Positions 46,233 to 57,731 are shown, numbered from the stretch's first letter. The stretch: DNA of 64,000 nt from Variovorax sp. 679 (GCF_003952185.1 NZ_RXFS01000006.1:458435-522434), one strand, 5' to 3'. The notes: a model not told the origin generated them from the letters alone. Program-made: numbers and translations.

Positions 46233-47189
46233 CTACAGTTTCAATTCCCAGGTCTCGCCCACGAGCGGCGTGCCGTAGCCCTCGTGCGGCTCGGAGCCAG
46301 TGAGCTGGAAGCCGCGGCTGGCGTAGATGCCGCGCGCGGCCAGCAGGCAGCTGTTGGTCCAAAGCACCATCTTCTTGTAGCCCTTGAGGCGCGCGAAGGC
46401 GATGCATTCGTCCACCAGCTTGCCGCCCAGGCCCAGTCCGCGCGCGGCGGGCGTGAGGATCAGCAGGCGCAGTTGCGCCACCGTGGCCGACTTGCGCACC
46501 ACGAAGATCGAGCCCACCCGCTCGCCGTTGAGTTCGGCGACCCAGCAGCGCTCCCACTCGGGCTGGAACTTGAGCAGGAACTCGCCCGCGATGCCGGCCA
46601 CCAGCGCTTCGAAGGTGCTGTTCCAGCCGTATTCGCGCGCGTAGATCTCGCCGTGCTGCTGCACCACCCAGCCGATGTCGCCGGGTGCCGGGTCGCGCAG
46701 GACGGCGGCCTGGGTCTTCGCAGGCATCGATTCGGGCTCGAGCAGCGACTGCACCGTGCCCATGGCCCGCACCAGCTGCTGGCGCTGCGGCGGCGCGAGC
46801 GAAGCAAGCAGGGCGGTGGCCTCTTCGCGCGATTTCTGTTGCAGCGGCGCAAAAGCGGCGTGGCCGGCCTCGGTCAGGCGCAGCACGCTCTGGCGGGCAT
46901 CGCGCGGATGGGGTTCGCGCGTAAGCCAGCCCTCGTTTTCGAAGCGGCGCAGGATGCGGCTCAGGTAGCCCGCGTCCAGGCCGAGGTCCCGGCCGATCTC
47001 GCTGGCCACAGCCACCTCGCGGTGCGCCAGCTCGTAGAGCACGCGCACGTCGGTCAGCGACATGGCGCTGCCGAGATACGGGTCGAGGGCACCGATACGG
47101 CGGGTATAGAAGCGGTTGAACTGGCGGATCGCCTTGACGGCGGCAGGGTCGACGGAGGGGAAAACTGCTGACATGGTTGCCATTGTCAT
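46233..47189 (-). CDS. MarR-type HTH regulator fused to a GNAT acetyltransferase
   Basis: 318 aa in this frame. Residues ~1-150 are a MarR winged helix (SLTDVRVLYELAHREVAVAS, DAGYLSRILRRFE, RDARQSVLRLTEAG); residues ~160-318 are a GNAT domain with LTPAARGLGLGGKLVDE and GIYASRGF. Such fusions occur widely; the substrate is unknown. Starts at 47189, 47183 or 47174 are possible; the last one leaves a MarR-like inverted repeat (47177-47210) just upstream. Divergent from ygiQ. Confidence 0.9.
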   Translation of the reverse strand: MTMATMSAVFPSVDPAAVKAIRQFNRFYTRRIGALDPYLGSAMSLTDVRVLYELAHREVAVASEIGRDLGLDAGYLSRILRRFENEGWLTREPHPRDARQSVLRLTEAGHAAFAPLQQKSREEATALLASLAPPQRQQLVRAMGTVQSLLEPESMPAKTQAAVLRDPAPGDIGWVVQQHGEIYAREYGWNSTFEALVAGIAGEFLLKFQPEWERCWVAELNGERVGSIFVVRKSATVAQLRLLILTPAARGLGLGGKLVDECIAFARLKGYKKMVLWTNSCLLAARGIYASRGFQLTGSEPHEGYGTPLVGETWELKL

Positions 47190-47210
47190 TCAGATGTTTG
47201 ACTTTGGCAA
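47177..47210. promoter_or_regulatory. Candidate operator of the MarR-GNAT protein
   Basis: TTGCCATTGTCA (47177-47188) and TGACTTTGGCAA (47199-47210): ten of twelve positions are inverted-repeat matched around a ten-base spacer. Lies in the divergent region at the MarR-GNAT start. Confidence 0.55.
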
Positions 47211-47253
47211 TCAATTGAATGAGAAAGGAAGGCCCGGCGCGGGATGCCACTTA

Positions 47254-47282
47254 GCGACAGACATGATGGAAAACCCTAAAAT
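47254..47282 (+). promoter_or_regulatory. Sigma70-like promoter for ygiQ-like gene
   Basis: GCGACA (47254-47259), 17-base spacer, TAAAAT (47277-47282), 48 bases before ATG 47331. The -10 is flanked by AACCCT and AGGGTT (47272-47277 and 47285-47290), a small inverted repeat overlapping the promoter. Confidence 0.5.
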
Positions 47283-47330
47283 CGAGGGTTGCCCACAACG
47301 GCGCTTCCACGGCGCTGTCAACTCCCACCG

Positions 47331-49733
<2,403 letters not shown>

Positions 49734-49763
49734 CGCGGGTTGAGTCGCCAGCGGCGCCTGCCG

Positions 49764-50144
49764 CTAGGCGTACTGCATCTCCCCATTGCCGAAGGACCAG
49801 TTCTCCTTCGACACCTCGACGAGGTTGATGAACACGTCCTCGCGCCGGATGCCCAGCTGGCTGTGCAGGTCGTCGGCTACGCGTTTGTAGAAGGCCTTCT
49901 TCTTCTCCGTCGTCCGTCCGTGATTCAGCGTGATCTGGATCAGCACGAAGCCCGGCGAGTAGGCAACGCCGAGGTAGCTCGCCGGATGCACCAGGTTCTT
50001 CGCCTCGTGCCGTGCGATGACCTGGAACTTGTCGTCTTCCGGCACGTTGATGGTGTCCCGCATGGCCTGGTAGACGAGATCCCCAATGGCCGGGCCCAAG
50101 GTCTCGGGGCTGTCGCTGGAAAGATCGATCCGTACGAGTGGCAT
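49764..50144 (-). CDS. Tautomerase family protein
   Basis: 126 aa. 4-oxalocrotonate tautomerase superfamily; start at 50144 puts Pro2 (MPLVRIDL) in place as the catalytic N-terminal proline after Met removal. FVLIQITLNHGRTTEKKKAF is typical of the tautomerase_2 group. A longer frame to 50189 would bury Pro2 and is rejected. No catabolic operon around it. Confidence 0.87.
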   Translation of the reverse strand: MPLVRIDLSSDSPETLGPAIGDLVYQAMRDTINVPEDDKFQVIARHEAKNLVHPASYLGVAYSPGFVLIQITLNHGRTTEKKKAFYKRVADDLHSQLGIRREDVFINLVEVSKENWSFGNGEMQYA

Positions 50145-50378
50145 CTGCGCTTCCTCGAAAAAAGAGTGGAAGCCTAAGATACGCCACATGGCCCTGTACC
50201 GTTCTCCTCCTCCCCCGACCCGCAGCTGACGCGCGCTTCCAGCGCCGCGCTCAGGCCCGCAAGTGGTCGCCGCCGTTCGTGCCCCAGGGCCGGCCGGTGG
50301 CTCGGATGGTCACGCCTGCCTTCTGTTGCCGATCCCCGATCGATCGGCCGTGGCGGGCGTCATGGAGAACTTTCAACA
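50145..50378. other. Intergenic region between tautomerase and EamA genes
   Basis: About 234 bases between divergent genes. I see no tRNA, strong promoter boxes or long hairpin; CGATCGATCGG at about 50337 is the only short palindromic stretch. ATGGAGAAC precedes the EamA ATG. Confidence 0.4.
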
Positions 50379-51296
50379 ATGAACGCAAGAACGTCTGCCG
50401 CCCTGGCCTGGGGCGGCGTGCTGCTGGCCGGCGCCCTGTGGGGCGGCGGGGCGCTGGTGGCGCAATTCCTGATCGATGGCGGCGTCGCGCCGCGGAGCCT
50501 GTCGCTGGCGCGCTTCGCGCTCGGGCTGCCGCTGCTGTGGTGGCTGCATTGGCGGGCGCCCGTTGTGCCCGGCACCGGCTGGGCTGACCTTGCCGGCCGC
50601 GAGCGCTTCCAGATGCTGGCCACGGGCGCCGCCATGGCGCTCAACGTGAGCTGCTGGTTCGCCGGCATCGCATACCTGGGCGCGGCGCTGCCGACGGTGA
50701 TCTCGATCTGCTGCGCGCCGGTGATCGTGGCGCTGGTGTCGGTGCTGCGCGGCTACGAGCGCTTCGGTGCGAGGCTGCTCGCGGGCCTGCTGCTTGCGTT
50801 GGCGGGCGTGCTGCTGCTGGTGATGCCTGCCGGAGGATGGGGCCCGCTCGCGCCGGGGCACGCGCTTGGCCTTGCCTGGTCCTTCGGTTCGGCCTTCTGC
50901 TATGCGATGGTGGTGCTGGGCAACGCGCGCATGCCGGCGCGGGTGCCCGCCGTCACGGCTTCGGCCTGGGGCATGACGGTCGCGGCGCTGTGCATGCTTG
51001 CCGTCGCATGGCCCGGCGGCATCACCTGGCCGGTCGGTGGCGCGCAGTGGCTGGGCGTGGGCTACACGGGCGTAGTGACCACATCGGTGGCCTACCTTGC
51101 CTTTGCCTGGGGTGCGCGGCGCCTGTCGCCGACGGCCGCGGTGGTCGGCACCCTGATCGAGCCGCTGGTGGCCGCCTTGCTGGCCGCCGCGCTGCTCTCG
51201 CAGCCGATGGCACCGCGCCAGTGGGCGGGAGCCTTGCTGCTGGCCGGCGCCATGCTGCTGTTGGTGCGGCGCAGCAAGCCTTTGCAGTCCGACTGA
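50379..51296 (+). CDS. EamA-family (DMT) transporter
   Basis: 305 aa, ten predicted transmembrane helices in two EamA repeats. Second-half signature GYTGVVTTSVAYLAFAWGAR and LIEPLVAALLAAALL. Probably a small-metabolite or amino-acid exporter of the inner membrane; substrate unknown. Confidence 0.9.
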   Translation: MNARTSAALAWGGVLLAGALWGGGALVAQFLIDGGVAPRSLSLARFALGLPLLWWLHWRAPVVPGTGWADLAGRERFQMLATGAAMALNVSCWFAGIAYLGAALPTVISICCAPVIVALVSVLRGYERFGARLLAGLLLALAGVLLLVMPAGGWGPLAPGHALGLAWSFGSAFCYAMVVLGNARMPARVPAVTASAWGMTVAALCMLAVAWPGGITWPVGGAQWLGVGYTGVVTTSVAYLAFAWGARRLSPTAAVVGTLIEPLVAALLAAALLSQPMAPRQWAGALLLAGAMLLLVRRSKPLQSD

Positions 51297-51334
51297 AGGC
51301 GAGGGCGGGGCAGTCCGTTGTATGGTGTGGCCCC

Positions 51335-52243
51335 ATGAGCAGTTCGCCCCACTCGCCGGCTTCATGGACACGCACTCTGGCCGCGGTGCTGCTGCTCGCG
51401 GTTTCCCCGGTGCAGCAATCGCTCGCGGCCGCGCCGGAAAACGCTTCCGCCCAGGCGCTGCGCGCCACCCACCAGCGCCTGAGCGACAAGCTCGAGCGCA
51501 GCAGTTTCGGGCGCCCCGTGCAGCTCGACTCCATGGAAACCGCGGACGGCCTGCAGGGCGACGTCTACGCAGTGGTCGAGCATCCGCTCGCGGACATCGG
51601 CTCAGCGCTCAAAGGGTCGGCCCACTGGTGCGACGTGCTGACCTTGCACATCAACAACCGGCGCTGCCGCACGGCCAGCGGGCCGCAGGGGCGCGAGATG
51701 CTGACGCTCTATGTGGTGCGCCGCTACGACAAGCCGATCGACCAGGCCTTCGAGCTGCCCTTCGTCTACAAGGTGTCCAGCGCCACGCCCGAGCACCTGC
51801 TGGTCGAACTGTCGGCCGAGACCGGCCCGCTGGGCACCAGCAACTACCGCGTCACGCTGGAGGCCGTGGCGCTCGACGAGCGCAAGAGCTTCCTGCACTT
51901 CAGCTACAGCTACGACCACAACACCGTGGTTCGGCTCGGCACCATGGCCTACCTGGCGACCTTCGGCAGCGACAAGGTGGGCTTCACCGTGACCGGCAAG
52001 ACGCCGGAAGGCCAGCCCGACTACATCCGCGGCCTGCGCGGGCTGGTGGAGCGCAACGCGATGCGCTACTTCCTGACGCTGGACGCCTACCTCTCGGCAC
52101 CGGGGGCGGACCAGGCAGAGCGCCGCCAGCGCCGCTGGTTCGCGGCGGCCGAACAGTACCCGCGCCAGTTGCACGAGATCGATCTCGACACCTACCTGGC
52201 GCTCAAGCGCGAAGACCGGCAGCGCGACGGGCCCGGTCGCTGA
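51335..52243 (+). CDS. Exported protein of unknown function
   Basis: 302 aa. Signal peptide (TLAAVLLLAVSPVQQSLAA, cleavage near residue 32), then a soluble periplasmic domain: HWCDVLTLHINNRRCR with two Cys, ELPFVYKVSSATPEHL, SYSYDHNTVVRL, and a C-terminal helical part WFAAAEQYPRQLHEID. No domain name recognised. Start ATG 51335 gives the signal peptide. 38 bases after the EamA gene, same strand. Confidence 0.8.
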   Translation: MSSSPHSPASWTRTLAAVLLLAVSPVQQSLAAAPENASAQALRATHQRLSDKLERSSFGRPVQLDSMETADGLQGDVYAVVEHPLADIGSALKGSAHWCDVLTLHINNRRCRTASGPQGREMLTLYVVRRYDKPIDQAFELPFVYKVSSATPEHLLVELSAETGPLGTSNYRVTLEAVALDERKSFLHFSYSYDHNTVVRLGTMAYLATFGSDKVGFTVTGKTPEGQPDYIRGLRGLVERNAMRYFLTLDAYLSAPGADQAERRQRRWFAAAEQYPRQLHEIDLDTYLALKREDRQRDGPGR

Positions 52244-52253
52244 GGCCGCCGAG

Positions 52254-53135
52254 TCAGTCGGCCAGCGTGAGCAGCGGCACGTCGCGCTCGCGGGCCATGG
52301 CTTCGAGCTCGGCGCGTGTGCGCGTCGCGATCCATGCGGCCAGCTGTCCGCGCGTGGCTGGCGCCAGCATGTCGCGCGAAGCGATCTGCGCCGCCTCGCA
52401 GAGCCGGGCCGCGAAATGCGGCTCCAGCGCGGCCACGGCCACGCGGCCGTCGGCGCAGGGGTAGACGCGGTAGCCGGCATGCGCGCCGCCGACCGCGCCC
52501 GAAGGCTGCGTCAGGCCCCAGGTGCGGGGCAGGGCGAGCCAGTCGGCCGAGGCGTTCAGCGCCACTTCCAGGTACACGCCGCCCGGCTTGCGGGAGCGCA
52601 GCAGCATGGTCTTCAGCACCGCCTCGCTCGCGAGCAGGGCGCCGCCCATGTCGGCGTAGAGCGTGGGCGGGAGCTCGGTGCCGGTGACGAGGCCGCTTTC
52701 GGCGAGGTAGGTCAGGTCGTGGCCCGGCTCCTCGGCGCGTTCGCCCGGCGCGCCGACGATGGCGACCTGCGACAGCGACGGATGGCGCGCCTGCAGCGCA
52801 GGCCAGTCGAGACCGAGCTTGCGCAGCGCGGAGGGGCGGAACGAGGTCAGCAGCACGTCGGTGCGCGCGAGTTCGGCATGCAGCTGCTGCTGGCCCGCGT
52901 CGGTCTTCAGGTCGGCCGTCTCGATGGCGATGCCTTCATGCAGCGCCGCGTAAGCGGGCTTGTTGTAGAGCGCCATCGGGTCGCCGCCCGGCGGCTCCAG
53001 CTTCAGGCAGGTGGCACCCATGCCGCGGCAGCGCAGCAGCGCGGCGGGGCCGGGCAGGTTCAATGCGAGGCTGAGGACGCGAACGCCTTCGAGCGGGGCG
53101 GTGTGGTCGGCGGCTGGGCTGGCGGTACTCGGCAT
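52254..53135 (-). CDS. Short CaiB/BaiF-family CoA-transferase-like protein
   Basis: 293 aa. Family III CoA-transferase/racemase fold: GVRVLSLALNLPGPAALLRC, GATCLKLEPPGGDPM, and the catalytic-Asp segment GHDLTYLAESGL. Typical members are 360-410 aa, so about 100 residues (mostly of the small-domain side and C-terminus) are missing or highly diverged. ATG 53135 chosen; the frame upstream to 53285 is low in family-like sequence. Divergent from an SDR gene. Confidence 0.82.
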   Translation of the reverse strand: MPSTASPAADHTAPLEGVRVLSLALNLPGPAALLRCRGMGATCLKLEPPGGDPMALYNKPAYAALHEGIAIETADLKTDAGQQQLHAELARTDVLLTSFRPSALRKLGLDWPALQARHPSLSQVAIVGAPGERAEEPGHDLTYLAESGLVTGTELPPTLYADMGGALLASEAVLKTMLLRSRKPGGVYLEVALNASADWLALPRTWGLTQPSGAVGGAHAGYRVYPCADGRVAVAALEPHFAARLCEAAQIASRDMLAPATRGQLAAWIATRTRAELEAMARERDVPLLTLAD

Positions 53136-53296
53136 CGGTCCTGGTCTCCGGGGAATTCGTTTCGCGCATTCTCGCCCGTGCCCCGAAGCCACTTCCCGCA
53201 AGCCGCCGCGCCGGTGCGCGCGTAGCATGGGCGAGTGGCGGCGCTGTCTTGCTTCCTTCTTCCCTGCCGCCGCTCCATCGACCAAGGAGACGAAAC

Positions 53297-54199
53297 ATGT
53301 TTGAAGCTTCCCTCATGAACGGCCAACGCATCCTCGTGACCGGCGGCGGCACCGGCCTTGGCCGCGCGATGGCCGAGCGCTTCCTGAGCCTCGGCGCCGA
53401 CGTGGCCATCTGCGGCCGGCGCCAGTCGGTCTGCGAGGAGACGGCGGCCGAATGGCGGCAGCAGTTTCCAGGCCGGCGCATCGACACCTTCGGCGTCGAC
53501 ATCCGCATCGCGCAGCAGGTCGACGAGATGGTCGAGAGCCTGTTCCAGAGCGGCGGCCTCACGGGGCTGGTCAACAACGCGGCGGGCAATTTCGTCTCGC
53601 CCACGGAGGCTCTCTCGCCGCGCGCCTTCGACGCCATCGCCAACATCGTGTTCCACGGCAGCTTCTACGTGACGCAGGCCGTGGGCAAGCGCTGGGTGGC
53701 GCAGGCGAAATCCGGCGAGTGGAAACAGGGCGACGCCTTCCGCAGCGTGATGAGCATCATCGTCACCTGGGTCGACAACGGCAGCCCCTACGTCGTGCCC
53801 TCGGCCATGAGCAAGGCCGGCATCGAGGTCATGACCAAGTCGCTTGCGGTCGAATGGGCGCGCCACGGCATCCGCCTCAATGCGGTCGGCCCCGGCGAGA
53901 TCCCGACAGAGGGCATGAGCAAGCGCCTGAACCCCGGCGAGGAGCCCGGCGCGCGCAGCAAGCAGAACAACCCGATGGCGCGCACCGGCCGCATGAGCGA
54001 GCTGCAGAACCTCGCTTCCTTCCTGATGGCGCCCGGCCAGTGCGACTGGCTCACGGGCCAGAGCATCATGATGGACGGCGGCAACGCGCTGGCCACCGGC
54101 GGCAACTTCTACGAGCTGCGCCAGTGGAGCGACGCCGACTGGCTGGCCGCGCGCGAGCGCATCGAGGCGCAGAACCAGAAGGACAAGGCGCAGCGCTGA
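53297..54199 (+). CDS. SDR oxidoreductase, 2,4-dienoyl-CoA-reductase-like
   Basis: 300 aa. Rossmann GGGTGLG at residues 16-22 and NNAAGNF; the segment IRLNAVGPGEIPTEGMSKRLNP matches the dienoyl-CoA reductase subgroup (split: NAVGPGEIPTEG). In the catalytic region (SPYVVPSAMSKAG) the usual Tyr four before Lys is Ser, also a trait of DECR-type SDRs. AAGGAG lies seven bases before the ATG. Likely fatty acyl-CoA reduction (inference). Confidence 0.88.
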   Translation: MFEASLMNGQRILVTGGGTGLGRAMAERFLSLGADVAICGRRQSVCEETAAEWRQQFPGRRIDTFGVDIRIAQQVDEMVESLFQSGGLTGLVNNAAGNFVSPTEALSPRAFDAIANIVFHGSFYVTQAVGKRWVAQAKSGEWKQGDAFRSVMSIIVTWVDNGSPYVVPSAMSKAGIEVMTKSLAVEWARHGIRLNAVGPGEIPTEGMSKRLNPGEEPGARSKQNNPMARTGRMSELQNLASFLMAPGQCDWLTGQSIMMDGGNALATGGNFYELRQWSDADWLAARERIEAQNQKDKAQR

Positions 54200-54215
54200 G
54201 CGGCGGCCCGCTCGG

Positions 54216-54674
54216 TCATTTCTTCGGCGGCTTGGCCGCGCGCACGGTGACGTGCTTGTTCACCGGGCTCGACAGCACCAGCGATGTGGTCACCGAGCCG
54301 TCGACCGCCAGCGCGTCCACCACGCGCTCCAGGTCGGCCGGTTCGGCGATCGCGCAGCGCACGAAGAAGCAGTCCTCGCCGGTCACGCGGTCGGCGCTCA
54401 GCACCTCGGGCATGGCCTCGAACAGCTTCAGGTACCTGGCAATGCCTGCGTGCGTGGTGTCGACGCGGATGATGGCCTGCAGGCCAACGCCCAGCGCGCG
54501 CAGGTTGACGCGCGCACCGTAGCCCTCGATCACGCCCGCCTCTTCGAGCTTGCGCACGCGCTCGCTCATGGCCGGCTGCGAGAGGCCGATGCGCTTGCCG
54601 ATGGCGGCCAGGCTCTGGCGCGCATCGGTCTGCAGCGCTTCGAGGATCAGGCGGTCTTTCTTGTCGATGGTCAT
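54216..54674 (-). CDS. Lrp/AsnC-family transcriptional regulator
   Basis: 152 aa. N-terminal HTH (LAAIGKRIGLSQPAMSERVR) and C-terminal RAM ligand domain with VDTTHAGIARYL and CAIAEPADLERVVDAL. Amino-acid responsive regulators of this size are usual. Divergent from the GST gene, which it may control. Confidence 0.92.
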   Translation of the reverse strand: MTIDKKDRLILEALQTDARQSLAAIGKRIGLSQPAMSERVRKLEEAGVIEGYGARVNLRALGVGLQAIIRVDTTHAGIARYLKLFEAMPEVLSADRVTGEDCFFVRCAIAEPADLERVVDALAVDGSVTTSLVLSSPVNKHVTVRAAKPPKK

Positions 54675-54806
54675 GTGAAGTCCGGAGGGCGGGCAGGCAC
54701 GGGGCCGCCGATGATCGATCGGTTCGGGCCCGCGATTTTCGATGGATTGCCATTCAGCATGCGCCGTGCCGCCGGTATCGTGAGCCTCCCTTCTTCAGGA
54801 GAAACA

Positions 54807-55415
54807 ATGCAACTCGTCGGCATGCTCGACTCGCCCTACGTGCGGCGCACCGCCATTTCGCTGCGCCTGCTCGGCCTTTCCTTCGAGCATCGCTCGATCT
54901 CCGTCTTCAGCACCTTCGAGCAGTTCGGCGCCATCAACCCGGTGGTGAAGGCGCCCACGCTGGTCTGCGACGACGGCTCGGTGCTGATGGATTCGACGCT
55001 GATCGTCGATTACGCGGAGGCCCTGAGCGGACGCAGCCTGATGCCGGCCGACCTGGCGCAGAGGCTGCGCACGCTGCGCCTTACGGGGCTCGCGCTGGCG
55101 GCCTGCGAGAAGACCGTGCAGATCGTCTACGAGCGCAAGCTGCGCCCGGCCGAGAAGCTGCACCAGCCGTGGATGGACCGCGTGCAGAGCCAGCTCTGCG
55201 CCGCGTATTCGGCGCTCGAGCGCGAGATGGTGGAGGCACCGTTGTCCGCGAAGGAAAGGACGATGACGCAAGCGGGCGTCTCGGTGGCCGTGGCCTGGGC
55301 CTTCACGCAGCTGGTGACGCCCGATGCCGTCTCTGCAGCCGAGTTTCCGGCGCTCGCCGCGTATTCGGCGCAGGCCGAGAACCTGCCCGTGTTCCTCGGC
55401 GCGCCGATGGTCTGA
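54807..55415 (+). CDS. Glutathione S-transferase family protein
   Basis: 202 aa. Thioredoxin-like N-terminal domain (LVGMLDSPYVRRTAISLRLL, catalytic Ser/Tyr region SPYVRR), glutathione site LMDSTLIVDY and alpha-helical C-terminal domain. CAGGAG lies about nine bases before ATG 54807. Detoxification or cellular reduction role; substrate unknown. Confidence 0.9.
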   Translation: MQLVGMLDSPYVRRTAISLRLLGLSFEHRSISVFSTFEQFGAINPVVKAPTLVCDDGSVLMDSTLIVDYAEALSGRSLMPADLAQRLRTLRLTGLALAACEKTVQIVYERKLRPAEKLHQPWMDRVQSQLCAAYSALEREMVEAPLSAKERTMTQAGVSVAVAWAFTQLVTPDAVSAAEFPALAAYSAQAENLPVFLGAPMV

Positions 55416-55424
55416 ACAAGCCCG

Positions 55425-55823
55425 TCAGTCGACGATCTTCGCGCCGCGCTCGGCCAGCAGGCTGCGCAGCACGGAGCGATGGCACTTCGATTCCTCCTCG
55501 CAGTAGCAGCCGACCGACAGGGATGCACCATGCGACAGCGCGGCCAGCAGGTCGAGGCTGCGGCTCGCATCGGGTTCGGCCATTTCCGCCTTGAACTTGC
55601 GCACGAAGGCGTTCCACTGCGCGGGCGATTCCTCCTTCTGGGCTTCCTGAGCCTGTTTCATCGTCTCGACGGAGGGCGCCAGGTTCGGGTACCACACGTC
55701 GTACCAGTCCTGCGAGGCGAACTCGGTCTTCGGAACGCCGCGCGGCGGACGGCGCACGGTACCGACGCGCAAGCCTTCGTCGGGGGCGCGTGGAGTGCCG
55801 AGGCGGACGATGCGGATGCTCAT
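55425..55823 (-). CDS. DUF488 family protein
   Basis: 132 aa. YeaO/DUF488-type protein: FASQDWYDVWYPNLAPS and GCYCEEESKCHRSVLRSLL (the Cys cluster) are the family marks. Function unknown. 33 bases downstream of the PhoX gene in the same direction. Confidence 0.87.
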   Translation of the reverse strand: MSIRIVRLGTPRAPDEGLRVGTVRRPPRGVPKTEFASQDWYDVWYPNLAPSVETMKQAQEAQKEESPAQWNAFVRKFKAEMAEPDASRSLDLLAALSHGASLSVGCYCEEESKCHRSVLRSLLAERGAKIVD

Positions 55824-55856
55824 GATGGTTTTCCCTTTTTTCTCTGCCTGTTTGTC

Positions 55857-57731
55857 TCAGGTGCCGACGATACCGCCATCGCGCCGGCGTATCGCCAGCG
55901 TCGCCGAGCGCGGCCGCGCGCTGCCCGGCTCGGCGCCGTCGGGCCAGGCGCTGTTGTGCTTCGTGTCGCCGTCGTCGCGCGCCTCGCCCGGATGCTGGAT
56001 GTTGACGAACAGCGTGCGCCGGTCGGGCGTGACCACGCAGCCGGTGATCTCGCAGCCGTTGGGTCCGGTCAGGAAGCGCTTGATGCGGCCCGAGGCCGGG
56101 TCGGCGCACAGCATCTGGTTGTTGCCCAGCGAGGTGTAGGGAGCCTTGCCGAGCACCTGGCCGCTGAGGTCGGTCTGTATCCAGAGCAGGCCGCCCTTGT
56201 CGAAGTGCAGGCCGTCGGGGGCGCCAAACATGTCGGCATCGCCCGAGGGATAGCGTGCGCCGCTGCCGGGTTGCGCCGGATCACCCGCGAGCGCGAAGTG
56301 GTCCCAGGAGAAGCCGGGGGAAGCGGCGTCGCCGCCGTCCTCGCGCCAGCGCAGGATGCCGCCGAAGAGATTGTTGGTGCGCGGATTGGCCGCGTCGGGG
56401 CCGGGCTTGCCGGCGTCGCCGCGCTGGCTGTTATTGGTGAGCGTGACGTAGACCTCGCCGCTTTGCGGGTGGATGGCGATCCACTCGGGGCGATCCATCT
56501 TCGTGGCGCCGACGATGTCGCCCGCCAGTCGTGCGTGGATCAGCACCTCGGCCTGGTCGGCGAAGCCGTGCGCCGCATCGAGGCCGTCGCGGCCGTGCGT
56601 GAGTTCGAGCCACTTTCCCCGGCCGCCGGTGTCGTAGCGCGCGGCGTGGAGGGTGCCTTCGTCGAGCAGGTGGCGGTTGGCGGCGCGCGCGGCCGCATCG
56701 GTGCCGGGGCGCACCTTGTCGCGGCTGACGAACTTGTAGATGTACTCGAAGCGCGAGTCGTCGCCCATGTAGACCACCAGGCGGCCGTCCTTCGCGATGG
56801 TGCAGGTGGCGCTTTCCTGCCGCTTGCGGCCCAGCGCGGTGCGCTTGACGGGCGTGGCCGTCGGGTCGAAGGGGTCGATCTCGACCACCCAGCCGAAGCG
56901 GTGCGGCTCGTTCGGGTGCCGGCTCAGGTCGAAGCGCTCCTCGAAGCGCCAGTACTCGACCCACTGCGATCCGGCCACCGTACCGTAGCGGCGCTGCGCC
57001 GGCGTGGCATTGCGGGCCGCTTCCTTCGGGCCGCCGAAGTAGCCGTGGAAGTTCTCCTCGCAGGTGAGGTAGGTGCCCCACGGCGTGACGCCCATCGCGC
57101 AGTTGGCGAAGGTGCCGAACACCGCGTCACCCGCCGGATTGGCCGCGGTGCGCATCAGCGGCGTGCCGGCGGCGGGGCCGGCGATGCGCATCGCAGTGTT
57201 GCCGTGCACGCGGCGCGCAAAAGGCGAGGGCTGCACCTGCTGCCAGCCCTGGCCGCTGCGCCGGACCTCGATCACCGAGACGCCCATGGCGTGCAGCGAC
57301 TTGCGCACCTTCTCGGCGGTCCATTCCTTGACGCCATCGGTGTGCAGCAGCTGCTCGTCGGTGTATTCGTGGTTCATCACCAGCAGGCCGCGGTCGCCGC
57401 TCGCGTCGAGCGCGAAGAAGTGCATGCCGTCGTGATGCATGCCGGCCTGCACAGCCTGGTCTTCGGCGCTGTTGCGGGCATCTGGCGCGAAGGGTGGCAT
57501 GCGGCCCGTGACGCCGGTGGGCGTGCCCCAGGGGTAGAGCAGCTGCCACTCGTACTCGGGCGGCACGACGATGCCGTCGCGCAGGGAGGCCGGTACGCCC
57601 GTGAAGCCCAGCACGCTGCCGGGAAGCGCGGTCGAGGATGGCGAAGGCACCGCGCAGCCCTGGCCGAACAGCGCCACCACGGCGGCGGCCGAACCAGATT
57701 GAAGAAGAAAGCTGCGGCGGTCCAGGGTCAT
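55857..57731 (-). CDS. PhoX-family phosphatase, Tat-exported
   Basis: 624 aa. Tat signal peptide (MTLDRRSFLLQSGSA) with a cysteine in FGQGCAV that could be a lipobox. The body is the DUF839/PhoX fold: ALDASGDRGLLVMNHEYTDE, WGTYLTCEENFHGYFG, DPFDPTATPVKRTALGRKRQE, YMGDDSRFEYIYKFVS and PDRRTLFVNIQHPGE. PhoX enzymes are Ca/Fe periplasmic alkaline phosphatases; activity here inferred from family. Confidence 0.9.
   Translation of the reverse strand: MTLDRRSFLLQSGSAAAVVALFGQGCAVPSPSSTALPGSVLGFTGVPASLRDGIVVPPEYEWQLLYPWGTPTGVTGRMPPFAPDARNSAEDQAVQAGMHHDGMHFFALDASGDRGLLVMNHEYTDEQLLHTDGVKEWTAEKVRKSLHAMGVSVIEVRRSGQGWQQVQPSPFARRVHGNTAMRIAGPAAGTPLMRTAANPAGDAVFGTFANCAMGVTPWGTYLTCEENFHGYFGGPKEAARNATPAQRRYGTVAGSQWVEYWRFEERFDLSRHPNEPHRFGWVVEIDPFDPTATPVKRTALGRKRQESATCTIAKDGRLVVYMGDDSRFEYIYKFVSRDKVRPGTDAAARAANRHLLDEGTLHAARYDTGGRGKWLELTHGRDGLDAAHGFADQAEVLIHARLAGDIVGATKMDRPEWIAIHPQSGEVYVTLTNNSQRGDAGKPGPDAANPRTNNLFGGILRWREDGGDAASPGFSWDHFALAGDPAQPGSGARYPSGDADMFGAPDGLHFDKGGLLWIQTDLSGQVLGKAPYTSLGNNQMLCADPASGRIKRFLTGPNGCEITGCVVTPDRRTLFVNIQHPGEARDDGDTKHNSAWPDGAEPGSARPRSATLAIRRRDGGIVGT

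Noticed and set aside
50138..50587. Open frame overlapping the tautomerase upstream region and EamA gene
   Set aside because: Arg/Pro-rich translation typical of a wrong frame; EamA reading is certain in another frame.
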